From contig JBBRYN010000001.1 in NCBI GenBank assembly GCA_038237645.1, positions 1 through 64,000 on the forward strand: a stretch of 64,000 nt of DNA, written 5' to 3'. The DNA is from QHCA01 sp038237645. Its GTDB lineage: Bacteria; Actinomycetota; Actinomycetes; Mycobacteriales; QHCA01. Below are positions 24,674 through 33,722 of this stretch, in pieces. The notes under the pieces are model-generated. The model made no database searches. It was not told the origin of the DNA and was given only the letters and a program-made list of their open reading frames with translations. Every line of letters starts with the position of its first letter. Positions within the stretch are counted from its first letter, which is position 1. Made by a program: the position numbers and the translations under genes.

Positions 24674-26119
24674 TCAGCGGGCCGGCGGCACCAGGATGAT
24701 CGTCTTGCCGTCGGTCCACGCCACGGTCCAACCCAGTTCCCGGCGCAGGCCGTCGATCAGCGGGACGCCGACGTGCAGCCAGGCCGCCTCGACTCGGCTG
24801 TCGGCGACGAACCGCTTCCAATCGCCCCGCTTGTCCAGAACGTCGAGGTAGTGGGTGATGTAGCGGCTCCCGTAGATCTCGTACCGCCCGTCGACGGCGG
24901 GGGAGGTGTCCTGCGCCGTCCAGAGCATCCAGTTGCCGAGGTCGAACTGATCGAGCACCCTGGCGCGGCCGGGCAGGGCGTCCAGTGTTCGGCTGGCCGA
25001 GGCCGGAGCCGGCGGATGGATGGCATCCCCGGACGCCAACACGACGCTGCCGATGCCGGCGGTGCCCAGCACCATTGCCGCGCCGATCGCCGTCAGCCGC
25101 CGGGACCACCGGAGTCCGGTCACCGGCTCGGCGAACAGCTCGGCCAGGGCCCTGGCCGCCGGCGGGGCGAGGAGCACGCCGGCCAGTGGTCCGGTGCGGA
25201 CATAGGCCAGTGCCAGGACGGCCGCGCCCAACACGTAGCAGATCTCGGCAGCTGCGATCGCGCGTACTGATCTCGCCCACGAGATCGCCACGATGACGAG
25301 CAGCAGGAGGGCGGCCGCTGTGGGCAGGCTGGTGATGTGCGGTGTCCCCCATTCCGTGACGTACTTCGTCACGCCGTGCACGGCGAACGGCGACAGCAGC
25401 AGCCTCGGTCCCACCGGGGTGAGGGCCGCCGCGGCGACCATCCCGACACCCACGGCGGCGAAGCCGGCGAGCGTCCTGATGTTGCGCCGGCCCAGATCCA
25501 CCGCCAGGCCCAGCACCACGCAGGCGTAGAAGGCGATGGCGACCGTCCACAACCCGTGCAGGTTGGCCCAGAGCCACGCCAGCGCGATGAGCCACACCGG
25601 CGGCCGGCGTCGATCCACGGCCCGGAGCAGGCCCGCGCCGAACATCGCCATCAGCAGGAACGAGGCAAGTTGCGGTCGGGCGGCGGCGCCGGGCGCGACC
25701 GCGGCCAGCGCCAACAGCGAGGCAATCGTGGCGTGCAGCCAGCCCGCCCGCCGGCGGCATTCCCGGACGACGACGAAGGCGACAGCGCCGAGCACGAGGC
25801 TGCGCAGCACCAGCACGCCGGGATATCCGCCGGCCCGGTAGGCGGCGTAGAGCAGCACCTCGGACAGCCATTCGTGCGGGATCCACCGATGCGTCTCGGT
25901 GAACGACCAGGGGTCCGCGGTGGGCAGTCGCCGGTGGCCGACGATCCACTCACCGGTGCGCAGGTGCCACCAGGTGTCCTGATCCGTCAGCGGGCGCAGC
26001 CCCTGCAGCGCGAAGCCCAGCACGGCGAGCCAGGGGACGACCTCGGCGAGCCGGCCGGTCGCGGGCCGGGTGGGCGAGCCCGACGCCGGCTGATCGCAGT
26101 GGGCCGGCAACTTGGTCAC
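24674..26119 (-). CDS. Polytopic membrane protein, GT-C-like
   Basis: A protein of about 481 residues with some ten hydrophobic helices and a soluble C-terminal domain. The first loop has TDQDTWWHLRTGEWIVGHRR followed by DPWSFTETHRWIPHEWLSE; an acidic residue before WWHLR in the first loop is typical of GT-C glycosyltransferases that use lipid-linked sugars. The soluble part (VDGRYEIYGSRYITHYLDVL) resembles the ends of this family. Its place next to pimB' suggests work on glycolipids or on pilus glycosylation; both are inferences. The GTG start at 26119 lacks a clear ribosome-binding site; a start at 26161 is possible. Confidence 0.72.
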   Translation of the reverse strand: MTKLPAHCDQPASGSPTRPATGRLAEVVPWLAVLGFALQGLRPLTDQDTWWHLRTGEWIVGHRRLPTADPWSFTETHRWIPHEWLSEVLLYAAYRAGGYPGVLVLRSLVLGAVAFVVVRECRRRAGWLHATIASLLALAAVAPGAAARPQLASFLLMAMFGAGLLRAVDRRRPPVWLIALAWLWANLHGLWTVAIAFYACVVLGLAVDLGRRNIRTLAGFAAVGVGMVAAAALTPVGPRLLLSPFAVHGVTKYVTEWGTPHITSLPTAAALLLLVIVAISWARSVRAIAAAEICYVLGAAVLALAYVRTGPLAGVLLAPPAARALAELFAEPVTGLRWSRRLTAIGAAMVLGTAGIGSVVLASGDAIHPPAPASASRTLDALPGRARVLDQFDLGNWMLWTAQDTSPAVDGRYEIYGSRYITHYLDVLDKRGDWKRFVADSRVEAAWLHVGVPLIDGLRRELGWTVAWTDGKTIILVPPAR

Positions 26120-26154
26120 GAGAGGACCAGGATCATGCCTGATACGCGGTGCAG

Positions 26155-26202
26155 ATAACAAAGAATCGCACGGTCAGGAGCGATGCGCTCCTGACCGTGC
26201 GA
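26155..26202 (-). terminator. Rho-independent terminator after the pilin genes
   Basis: A perfect 17-bp stem (TCGCACGGTCAGGAGCG at 26166-26182 with CGCTCCTGACCGTGCGA at 26186-26202) with a 3-base loop is followed, on the minus strand, by TTCTTTGTTATC. It lies 57 bases past the first pilin stop and should end the pilin transcripts before the GT-C-like gene. Confidence 0.88.
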
Positions 26203-26259
26203 CTGGGCCATGCTCTGTGCCGGAGGCTGCGAATCGTGCCCCGGCGGGTCCGCGGCCCG

Positions 26260-26487
26260 CTAGCAGCCGGTGCCACCCTTGTTGGTGATGCACGTGTTCG
26301 TGTTGGTGAACACGGTGCTGATGGTCTTGCCGAAGGTGAACAGGATGGCGACGATGACGGCTGCGATCGCGGCGACCAGCAGGCCGTATTCCACCGCCGA
26401 GGCACCCTCGTCGTTCTTGCGGTCCAGCCAGTAGTGCGCCTGCATCTGCACAGCGGTGCTGAGGTAGGCGGTGATGCTTGCGTACAT
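26260..26487 (-). CDS. Flp/Fap-type pilin 1
   Basis: A 75-residue type IVb prepilin. A short leader (MYASITAYLSTAVQMQAHYW, then LDRKNDEG) precedes the processing site G/ASAVEYGLL, with Glu at +5, followed by one long hydrophobic helix and a short tail with two cysteines (CITNKGGTGC) that could close a loop. The ATG at 26487 has GGAGG upstream. It should be cut by a TadV/CpaA prepilin peptidase, which is not in the window, and be exported by the tad system at 30.8-39.7 kb. Confidence 0.93.
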   Translation of the reverse strand: MYASITAYLSTAVQMQAHYWLDRKNDEGASAVEYGLLVAAIAAVIVAILFTFGKTISTVFTNTNTCITNKGGTGC

Positions 26488-26566
26488 GGTGTCCTCCGGT
26501 TGATTGACGTCGGGTACTCCCCCTCGAGGGCAGCCATGGAGAGAGTGCACCCGGTGCGGGTGAGCT

Positions 26567-26614
26567 GGTATCGGCTGCCTGGCCGGACAACTTTGCCTAA
26601 CCGGCCCATTGACA
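26567..26614 (-). promoter_or_regulatory. Conserved promoter-like element upstream of pilin 1
   Basis: On the minus strand TGTCAAT (26614-26608) is followed by CAAAGTTG (26595-26588) and GCCGATACC (26575-26567). The same order and the same 41-base offset between TGTCAAT and GCCGAT occur before the other two pilins. GCCGAT with an AAAGTT-like box upstream resembles WhiG/FliA (sigma-28) promoters (TAAA, about 15 bases, GCCGATAA), with a one-base longer spacer. TGTCAAT would then lie near -50 as an activator site. Confidence 0.5.
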
Positions 26615-26643
26615 GGCTGGGCAGCAGCCCGCTCGCGATCGCT

Positions 26644-26868
26644 CTACGGGCAGGTGCTGCCCTTGCTGGTGACGCAGGTGTTGGTGCTGTTGAAGACACT
26701 GCTGATGGTGTTGCCGAAGGTGAAGAGGATGGCGACGATGACGGCCGCGATCGCGGCGACGAGCAGGCCGTATTCCACCGCCGAGGCACCCTCGTCGTTC
26801 TTGCGCGACCAGTAGTCCGCCTGCATGTGCAGGGCCACGCTGAGGTAGCCGGTGATGCTTGCGAACAT
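26644..26868 (-). CDS. Flp/Fap-type pilin 2
   Basis: A 74-residue prepilin nearly identical to its neighbours across the leader and helix: MFASITGYLSVALHMQADYW, the site G/ASAVEYGLL and the same hydrophobic segment. The tail is shorter (CVTSKGSTCP), with two cysteines again. The ATG at 26868 has an AAGGAAGG site. Tandem duplication is clear from shared coding and upstream sequence. Confidence 0.93.
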   Translation of the reverse strand: MFASITGYLSVALHMQADYWSRKNDEGASAVEYGLLVAAIAAVIVAILFTFGNTISSVFNSTNTCVTSKGSTCP

Positions 26869-26946
26869 GGGTGTCCTTCCTTCGCAATGGCTGGTGTCCC
26901 CCAAGGAGGGCGGCCATGCCGAGGATGCACCCGTGACAGGCATGGC

Positions 26947-26994
26947 GGGATCGGCTGCACGGCTTTGCAACTGTGGCCGCGCGGCCTATTGACA
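26947..26994 (-). promoter_or_regulatory. Conserved promoter-like element upstream of pilin 2
   Basis: On the minus strand TGTCAAT (26994-26988), CACAGTTG (26975-26968) and GCCGATCCC (26955-26947) repeat the pilin 1 arrangement at the same spacing. The leader to the ATG is about 80 bases and includes a shared GGGTGCA word and a GCCCTC box. Confidence 0.5.
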
Positions 26995-27022
26995 GATTGG
27001 CTCAGGTCCGCATGCCGGGCTG

Positions 27023-27250
27023 CTAGGTGCAGGTGCCGCCGGTGGTGGTCACGCACGTGTTCGTGCGGCCCAGCACGCCGCTGATGGTGCTGCCGAAGGT
27101 GAACAGGATGCCCACGATGACGGCCGCGATCGCGGCGACCAGCAGGCCGTATTCCACCGCCGAGGCACCCTCGTCGTTCTTGCGGTCCAGCCAGTAGTGC
27201 GCCTGCATCTGCAGGACGGTGCTGAGGTAGGCGGTGACGCTTGCGAACAT
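27023..27250 (-). CDS. Flp/Fap-type pilin 3
   Basis: A 75-residue prepilin: MFASVTAYLSTVLQMQAHYW leader, G/ASAVEYGLL site, one helix, then a tail with GRTNTCVTTTGGTCT carrying two cysteines. It differs from pilins 1 and 2 mainly in the last 25 residues, so pilus surface could vary with which pilin is used. The ATG at 27250 has GGAGAGG-like purines upstream. It is the copy next to the response regulator gene. Confidence 0.93.
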   Translation of the reverse strand: MFASVTAYLSTVLQMQAHYWLDRKNDEGASAVEYGLLVAAIAAVIVGILFTFGSTISGVLGRTNTCVTTTGGTCT

Positions 27251-27331
27251 GGCGTCCTCTCCGGCCGGAAGGTTGGTGCTGTCCCCCCCTCGAGGCCAGC
27301 CCTTAGAGAATGCTCTCGGTAGGAGCGCGGG

Positions 27332-27379
27332 GGAATCGGCCGCGGGGCCCTACTAGGACGACCGTCCAGCCCATTGACA
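27332..27379 (-). promoter_or_regulatory. Conserved promoter-like element upstream of pilin 3
   Basis: On the minus strand TGTCAAT (27379-27373) and GCCGATTCC (27340-27332) keep the 41-base offset seen before pilins 1 and 2. The middle box is not conserved (CTAGTAGG instead of CAAAGTTG), so strength or regulation may differ. The TGTCAAT site is only 14 bases from the response regulator's stop codon. Confidence 0.48.
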
Positions 27380-27392
27380 CGGGCGAAGAACC

Positions 27393-28034
27393 CTACTCCC
27401 GGGCCACGGAGTCGGTCCTGAGCAGGCCGAGCCGCAACGCCGTCATCAGGGCCTGGGCGCGGTTGCCGGCCCCGAGCTTGCCGTAAAGCTTCGAGATGTG
27501 CGTCTTGGCCGTCGACTCGCTGACATACAGCTTCTTGGATATCCCGGCGACCGACAGGCCGTCCGCGAGCAGGTGCAGGACCTGAGTCTCCCGGGGCGAG
27601 AGCTGCGGGCCGGTGGGAGCGAGCCGGCGCTTCATCGCCTCGGCAAGCTCAGCCGCGCTGAAGGCATTGGGCGAGGAGTGGGCGTGCCGGGCGGCGGCGA
27701 CCACGTCGTCCGCGGGTGAATTCTTCGGTACGAATGCTGAAGCGCCGGCGTCCAGCGCGGCGAAGAGTTGATCGTCGCCCGCGTACATGGTGAGGACCAC
27801 GATGCCCATGCTGGGATGGGCCGCTCTGAGCTGCCGGGTGATGTCGAGGCCACTCCCGTCCGGCAACCGGATGTCGGTCACCACCACGTCGGGCATCAGG
27901 GCGGCGACCGCGGTCAGGGCGTCCGCCACGTTGCCGGCGTCGCCGACGACGACGAAGTCGCCGGCACGTTCGAACGCCCGGCGCAGGCCCTGCCGGATCA
28001 GCTCGTGGTCATCGACCAGCAGGACGGTCGGCAT
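27393..28034 (-). CDS. NarL/LuxR-family response regulator
   Basis: A 213-residue regulator. The receiver domain (1-120) has the DD pair in LLVDDHELIR, the phospho-Asp in VVVTDIRLPDGSG and the Lys in SAFVPKNSPAD. The C-terminal LuxR HTH (about 148-205) reads LSPRETQVLHLLADGLSVAG and STAKTHISKLYGKLGAGNR. It overlaps the sensor kinase gene by 26 bases and lies directly upstream of pilin 3, so control of the pilin genes is a reasonable inference. ATG at 28034 has GGGGGGAAG upstream. Confidence 0.88.
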   Translation of the reverse strand: MPTVLLVDDHELIRQGLRRAFERAGDFVVVGDAGNVADALTAVAALMPDVVVTDIRLPDGSGLDITRQLRAAHPSMGIVVLTMYAGDDQLFAALDAGASAFVPKNSPADDVVAAARHAHSSPNAFSAAELAEAMKRRLAPTGPQLSPRETQVLHLLADGLSVAGISKKLYVSESTAKTHISKLYGKLGAGNRAQALMTALRLGLLRTDSVARE

Positions 28035-29667
28035 CTTCCCCCCTCTGCGCTGGGCCACCGGCGGGGGCCAGCCTACGCCCGCCCTGTTGCGAGTCCAGTT
28101 CGACCACGACCTGCGTGCCGCCGCCGGGCCGCGGCCCGACATCCAGGTGGGCTCCGATGCGATCGGCGCGTTCCCGCATGATCGACTGACCATGGCTGTC
28201 CTTCAGCCGACCGGCGGACATCCCCGCGCCGTCGTCTGCGACGAGGATGCGGGCCGCCGGTGGGCTGATCGTGACGACCACCCACAGGTTGCCGGCCTGC
28301 GCATGCTTGCGAACGTTGGTGATCGCCTCTTGGGTGATCCGGAAGAGCTCTGCCTCCGTCGCGGCCGGCAGCCGGCGCGGGGACTCCTCGAGTGTGATGT
28401 GGACGGTCAACGCGGTCGAGGTGCCCACGGTGCGCACATAGGCCGAGATCGCGGCACCCAGACCCCCGTGCGGGTCGATGTGGCTGCGAAGGTCGTAGAG
28501 CGACAGCCGGAGTTCGGAGATGACGCGGGTCACCTCGCTGCGCAGCCCGGAGAGCGCGGCCCGCGCGGCCTCGGCGTCGCGCGGCAGCTCGGCCATCGCG
28601 TTGTCGACCCCGTAGCCGACGATCACCAGCTCCTGGGCGATGCCGTCATGGATCTCGCGGGCCAGCCGGGCCCGCTCCTCCGTCGTCGCGAGGTCGCGGA
28701 TGTCGTCGAACACCAGTGAGGTTTCGATGCGCAGCGCCCCGTCGGCGCAGCGCCGGGCCAGGTCGTTGACCACGGTCGCAACCGGACGCGGGTCGGCGCC
28801 CTCGACAGCGACGAGGCCGATGGTGCGGGTGCCCACGACGAGCGGCAGCACGCACAGCCACGTCGATCCGGGCCGAGTGTTCCATTGCTGTTCCTGACTG
28901 GCCCACGCCTCCGCGAACGGCGAGTCGCCGTTGAGACTGACGTCCCAATCCCCGTCGTCGACCTCGCCGACCAGTGTCACCAGCCGGCCGCCACCGCTAC
29001 GGGCGAAGACCGCGGACCGCTCGCAGGGCACGGTGGCCGCCAGTTCGGCGAGCAGGTCGGCCGACACGGCGACCGGGTCGAGCGTGCCGGGTAGTTGGCG
29101 GGCCACCGTGCGGAGCTGGGTGAGCAGCCGGTATGCCGCGTCGAACAACGGCTGGTCCACCGCCGGCTGCAGCCTGAGCAGCCGCCGCGCCCACGCTGCG
29201 ACGAGCCCGATGACGATGGACAGGACGACGTATTGGCCGATGGTCGTCGTCAGGCTCGGGTTGCCGATCTCCCCGGCCGCCCCTGCCGCGCTGAGCAGTA
29301 CGGCTGCCGCCAGCCCGGCCAGGATGACCGCGTCGATCGCCCCGAAGAACAGGCCGGCGGCCAGGCTCGGGACGCAGAGGTAGACGAAGAATGGGCTGTC
29401 ACCTAAACCGGTCACGAAAATCGCGAAGCAGGCCAGCGCCACCTCCACACCCCGGCTCAGCCGGGCCAGCGGGGATTCCGCCCGCAGCCCGTTGGCGGCG
29501 AACGCGGTGGCCAGCAGCACGGCCGCACAGCCCAGCGCGGCGGTCGGGTGTGACCGGATGGCGGCGGTCACCACGCACATCGCGAGCAGCGTCCACCGAA
29601 GGATCCACACCACGCCCTGGGGTCGAAGCTGCAACCAGGGCGACACGAGCCGCTTCACGCTCGTCAC
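28009..29667 (-). CDS. Membrane sensor histidine kinase, HisKA_3 type, with GAF domain
   Basis: A 552-residue kinase. Four to six N-terminal helices (about residues 20-165) are followed by a GAF-like domain (about 190-320), the dimerisation/phospho-acceptor motif RLAREIHDGIAQELVIVGYG (His near 345), and an HATPase domain with EAITNVRKHAQAG and VADDGAGMSAGRLKDSHGQS. It is the partner of the downstream overlapping response regulator. Its signal is unknown. GTG at 29667 is the likely start; a second GTG lies 9 bases in. It is divergent from the ATPase gene with a very short gap. Confidence 0.87.
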   Translation of the reverse strand: MTSVKRLVSPWLQLRPQGVVWILRWTLLAMCVVTAAIRSHPTAALGCAAVLLATAFAANGLRAESPLARLSRGVEVALACFAIFVTGLGDSPFFVYLCVPSLAAGLFFGAIDAVILAGLAAAVLLSAAGAAGEIGNPSLTTTIGQYVVLSIVIGLVAAWARRLLRLQPAVDQPLFDAAYRLLTQLRTVARQLPGTLDPVAVSADLLAELAATVPCERSAVFARSGGGRLVTLVGEVDDGDWDVSLNGDSPFAEAWASQEQQWNTRPGSTWLCVLPLVVGTRTIGLVAVEGADPRPVATVVNDLARRCADGALRIETSLVFDDIRDLATTEERARLAREIHDGIAQELVIVGYGVDNAMAELPRDAEAARAALSGLRSEVTRVISELRLSLYDLRSHIDPHGGLGAAISAYVRTVGTSTALTVHITLEESPRRLPAATEAELFRITQEAITNVRKHAQAGNLWVVVTISPPAARILVADDGAGMSAGRLKDSHGQSIMRERADRIGAHLDVGPRPGGGTQVVVELDSQQGGRRLAPAGGPAQRGEDADRPAGR

Positions 29668-29720
29668 CGTACGCCGTCGTTCCCATGCGCCGCTGGCAAC
29701 TCGCGTGTCAGCATGTGCAC

Positions 29721-30719
29721 GTGGACCCCGATCTCAATACCGTCACCGACGTACTCGCCGGGACCGATGCACGGCTGGAGCAGGGCCTGACGGTCGCCGG
29801 CCGCGTCTGGCCGACCGGCTTCGACCCGTTGGACGGCTTCCTGGGCGGAGGGCTCCGGGCGGGCGAACTGACCCTGCTGGGCGGCCCGCAGAGCCTCGGC
29901 AAGACCACCTTTGCCCTGCAGGTGGCGCGTAACGTCGCCGCTGCGGGCGGACAGGTGGTGTATTTCTCCTACGAGCATGACGCGGGGACACTGCTGGAGC
30001 GGTTGTTGGTGATCGAGGCGGGCGAGATCCTGGGCGAGGAGGGGATGACCCTCCGGCATGTCCGTCAGGCTTTGGACGGGACGCGCCCGGAGTCGGCCGG
30101 GCTGGCCGGCCGCCTCAGGAACGCCAACGCGGGCGCCGAGGCAGTGGCCGCGATGAAGCAATACTCCGACAACCTCTACCTGCACCGGTCGAACGGCCGG
30201 ACCACCACAACGGACGTGATCGGCGAGGTGGTCGAGGACCTCAAGCGCGCCGGCGGTCAGCCGGTCGTCATCGTCGACTACCTGCAGAAGGTCCCGGATC
30301 CGCACGGCTCGGATCTCGACCAGGAGCGGATGGGCCGGGTGGCCGCCGCCTTCAAGGATCTGGCCCTGCTCGCCGGGTGTCCGGTGCTGGCGATCGCGGC
30401 GGCAGAGCGTGAGGGCATCGCCGAAGGCAAGCGGATGCGCATCCACCATCTGCGCGGCACCGCCACCCTGGCCTACGAGGCCGACGTCGTCCTGATCATG
30501 AACGAGAAGTTCGACGTCGTCGCGCGGCATCATCTGGTCTACAGCACGACCAGCGCCGAGCGCTTCCGCGAATACGTGGTCGTGTCGCTGGAGAAGAACC
30601 GCTCGGGGATCGACCGGGTCGACCTGGAGTTCCGCAAACGGTTCGCCCAGGGGCGGTTCGACCGGTCGGGGCGAGCCGTCGTCGAGCAACTGGTCGACGA
30701 GCGGGTGGTCGTCGAGTAG
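29721..30719 (+). CDS. RecA-fold ATPase, KaiC/DnaB-C-terminal-like
   Basis: A protein of about 332 residues that matches only the C-terminal helicase domain of DnaB; the DnaB N-terminal primase-binding domain is absent. It has Walker A in LLGGPQSLGKTT (about residues 53-64), an acidic VVYFSYEHD motif, Walker B in PVVIVDYLQKV and a sensor-like RIHHLRGTATLAYEAD. Such proteins may load or move on DNA or act as ATP switches as KaiC does. GTG at 29721 gives a start typical of relatives; ATG at 29685 is in frame. It sits between the pilin regulators and the tad operon. Confidence 0.75.
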   Translation: MDPDLNTVTDVLAGTDARLEQGLTVAGRVWPTGFDPLDGFLGGGLRAGELTLLGGPQSLGKTTFALQVARNVAAAGGQVVYFSYEHDAGTLLERLLVIEAGEILGEEGMTLRHVRQALDGTRPESAGLAGRLRNANAGAEAVAAMKQYSDNLYLHRSNGRTTTTDVIGEVVEDLKRAGGQPVVIVDYLQKVPDPHGSDLDQERMGRVAAAFKDLALLAGCPVLAIAAAEREGIAEGKRMRIHHLRGTATLAYEADVVLIMNEKFDVVARHHLVYSTTSAERFREYVVVSLEKNRSGIDRVDLEFRKRFAQGRFDRSGRAVVEQLVDERVVVE

Positions 30720-30824
30720 CCGGTCAAGGGAGACAACCGGGCGGAGCGAGAAGACGGCCGGTCGAGCCGGCAGCGCAGCGCAGCGACAACCGGTCGGCTC
30801 GGCAAAGGCGGCGAGTCGTCCGGC
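30720..30824. other. Convergent intergenic spacer with short palindromes
   Basis: The spacer between the ATPase gene and tadC holds GACAACCGGGCGGAGCGAG and GACAACCGGTCGGCTCGG, plus a small GCCGG-TCGAG-CCGGC hairpin. It probably ends both transcripts; no T-tract is present. Confidence 0.4.
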
Positions 30825-31766
30825 TTACTTGACGTGTGCGAAGGTGTGGAAGATGTTTATCCCGGCCGGCCCCATGATCACGATCATCAGCGCCGGCAGG
30901 ATCGTGAAGATCAGCGGGAAGAGGATCTTGACCGGCACCTTCTGTGCCTGCTCCTCTGCGCGCTGACTCCGCTTGAGCCGCATCTCCGCCGCCTGGATCC
31001 GCAGCACATTGGCGATCGGGATGCCGAAGGAGTCAGCCTGCACCATGGCCGTCACGAAGCCGCGAAGGTCGGCCAGATCCGTTCGATTTCCCAGCGCCTT
31101 CATGGCCTGGGTCCGAGAGACGCCGATCTGCATCTCCTGCAGCACCCGGAAGAATTCCTCGGCGAGCGGCCCGGTCGTGTTGCGGGCCACTTGGGACAGC
31201 GCCGAGTCGTAGGCCAGCCCGGCCTCCACCGAGATCGTGAGCAGGTCGAGGGCGTCGGGCAACTCCCGCTGCATCCGCTCGCGCCGGTTGTAGCCGACCT
31301 GGTAGAGCCACAGGTCGACGGCGAAGTATCCCACCGCGGTCATCAGCAGGGTGACTCCGACGAAGACCAATGAGCCCAGGCCCAGCAGCGCCGAGACCCC
31401 GACGCCGAATACGAGCCCACCGATCAGGCCCAGGATCTTGAACGCCAGCACCCGGTCGGCGTCCCAGCGCGCCGGGCTGCCCGCGACCTCGAGCTTCCGA
31501 CGGTACTTCTCCGCCTGCCCCGCCGGAGTCAGCCGCCGGCCCAGCCGGGTGAACCGGGTCATCGCCGGGCCGAGCACCCGTTCGTCGAAGCCCTTGTCGG
31601 CGTCGCGCCGCATCGACGACGGCATGGTCTCCAGGGCGCGCACCGCCGCGAGCGATTTGCTGACCTGGGCTCGCTCGCTGCTCAGGCCGACGACTGCGAC
31701 GAGGGCGGCGGCGAGTGCCAGGAAGATGGCGCCGAGCCCGCCGAACAGCAGGATGGCCGGAGTCAT
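30825..31766 (-). CDS. tadC: Tad pilus platform protein TadC (T2SSF family)
   Basis: A 313-residue inner-membrane protein of the type II secretion F family. It has an N-terminal helix, a paired helix at about 110-150, the cytoplasmic T2SSF domain (RRERMQRELPDALDLLTISV, then EAGLAYDSALSQVARNT) and a C-terminal helix (ILFPLIFTILPALMIVIMGP). With TadB it forms the platform beneath the pilus and couples to the TadA ATPase. It is the last gene of the tad operon, one base after tadB. Confidence 0.9.
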   Translation of the reverse strand: MTPAILLFGGLGAIFLALAAALVAVVGLSSERAQVSKSLAAVRALETMPSSMRRDADKGFDERVLGPAMTRFTRLGRRLTPAGQAEKYRRKLEVAGSPARWDADRVLAFKILGLIGGLVFGVGVSALLGLGSLVFVGVTLLMTAVGYFAVDLWLYQVGYNRRERMQRELPDALDLLTISVEAGLAYDSALSQVARNTTGPLAEEFFRVLQEMQIGVSRTQAMKALGNRTDLADLRGFVTAMVQADSFGIPIANVLRIQAAEMRLKRSQRAEEQAQKVPVKILFPLIFTILPALMIVIMGPAGINIFHTFAHVK

Positions 31767-31767
31767 C

Positions 31768-33722
31768 TCAGACCTCCACTCGCACGACTGCGCGCAGCCA
31801 GAAGAAGCCGACCGTGAGCTGGACGAACATGACGATGAGCAGGAACCAGCCGATCGGGTCGGTGTAGAGCACCCGGATGTATTCGCCGCGGACCAGCAAC
31901 AGGTAGAGGGAGAAGACCACCGGCAGGGCGTAGAGGATCACCGCGGAGAGCTTGCCCTCTGCCGACAGCGATGCGACCTGTCGCCGGATCCGTTCCCGAT
32001 CGCGCAGGGTGGCCGCGACGGTGGTGAGAACCTCGGCGAGGTTTCCGCCGACCTCGCGCTGGATGCGCACCGCCATGATCACCCAGCCGAAGTCCTTGCT
32101 CTTCATCCGCGCCGCGATCCCGTCCATCGCATCCTCGATCGGCAAGCCCAGGCGCGCCTCGATCATCGCCTTGTTGAACTCACTCGCCATGGGCTGCGTG
32201 CCCTCCTGCACGACGGCGTCAACCGCCTGGGGGAAGGAGTATCCAGCGGAGAGGCTGCCCGCCAGCAGTTGCAGCGTGTTGGGCAGTTGGGCGAGGAAGG
32301 CTTTGGTACGCCGGGACTCCTTGAAGCTCAGGTAGCCCAAGGGTGCGACGATGCCGAAGGCCAGACCCACCACGGCCGCGGCGGCGTCACCCCCGCTGAG
32401 CAGCAGCATCAGCAGCGGCAGACCGATCGCCACGCCGACGTGGATCAACAGGAACTCCGCAGGCCGCAGCGGCACCCCTCCGGCGGCCAGCCGTCGTGCC
32501 AGCCCCGAGCCGACCTCGCTGCGCCGGACGACCCGGTCGGCGAACTCGACCGCCGAGCGGGCGATGGCGTTGTCGCCCAGCACCGTGCTCTCCTGCTGCA
32601 CCTCCTGAGCTCTCCGCCCGCTCAGCGTGTAGATCGACAGCCGCTGTCCCACCCGGGTTTGCTTTCGCTCATTTCCTCTCGCACCGGCGGCGACCGCCAG
32701 CAGGACGAGCAACCCGAGAAACACCGCGCCGACGGAGGTGTACAGCGCGATGCCGCTCGTCAGTGGACCCGCCCAGACCTTTGCCGGCCGCGGGCCGTGC
32801 CCCGTCTTGCGCCGGCCGTGGTGCTGCGCGGCGCTACCGACCATCGTGAAGGCGGAGTCGCTCAGGGCGAGGCCTCCCGCAGTTGCCGTCACCGCCACTG
32901 TCTGGGATGTCCCGGCCAGGTCACCCGGGACGTCCGCGGTGATCAGCAGCTGATCGGACACCTGCTTGGCGACCCGGGTGAAGGCCCGGGCGATCTCGCT
33001 GGCCTGACCGGCCTGGAAGACGGTGCCGTGAGCGCCCGAGGTGACCTGATCGAGCACGGGCCCGACGCTGCCGCTCGTCTTGAAGGCCACCGCGTCGATC
33101 GAGGCACTCGTGGACGAGGCCAGCCTGGTGACGGACTCGAGGGTGGCCTGCTTGCTCGCGGTGTCGGCGCCGTCGCTGAGCAGCAGCAGCGAGCGCACGC
33201 CGGTCGAGCCGAGTGCGCGCAGCCCCAGCTGGATGCCGTCGTACAGGGCGGTTTCGCCGGCCGCCTGCAGTCCGCTGATGGCGCTCCGGACGCTGTTCCG
33301 GTCAGTCGTCGGCGCGACCCGGAGGACAGCGGTGGCGGAGAAGCTGACCACGCCGACACGAACGTCCGGCGGCACCTTGTCGAGGAATGCGTCGGCCGCC
33401 GACTTGGCTCCGTTGATCCCTTCACCGCGCATGCTGCCGCTGGTGTCGATCACCAGGACCGCCGTGCGGCTGATCCCCGTGGTCTCCTTCGTCAGCGGGG
33501 CCACGGTGACGGGCAGTGCGCGGCCGCCGACGAGTAGCCGGACCGAGTCGGGACCGATCGCCGTACCGTTCGGCAGGTCGTTTCCGCCGAAGACGATCGA
33601 CAGCTTGCCGGCGGCGCTGCTGATGCTCGCGATGTGCCCGCTCGCGGCCGCTGCCGCGGGGAAGGCGCCGAGCAGCACGGTGCCCACGGCGGCGCACCCG
33701 ACCAGCAGCACCCGCCGGCCGA

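Noticed and set aside
26117..26139. Leader peptide of six codons (MILVLS) ending at the GT-C-like start
   Set aside because: It has no ribosome-binding site and could arise by chance from the overlap with GTGA.
26567..26994. Cyclic di-GMP (GEMM) riboswitch ahead of the pilins
   Set aside because: Words such as GCAAAG and CAGCCGAT look similar, but the full GEMM core is absent and the third pilin lacks them; a promoter-like element explains the pattern better.
31351..33537. Open frame of over 700 codons on the plus strand across tadC and tadB
   Set aside because: Same cause; no start region or domains, while the minus strand has clear TadC and vWA-TadB products.
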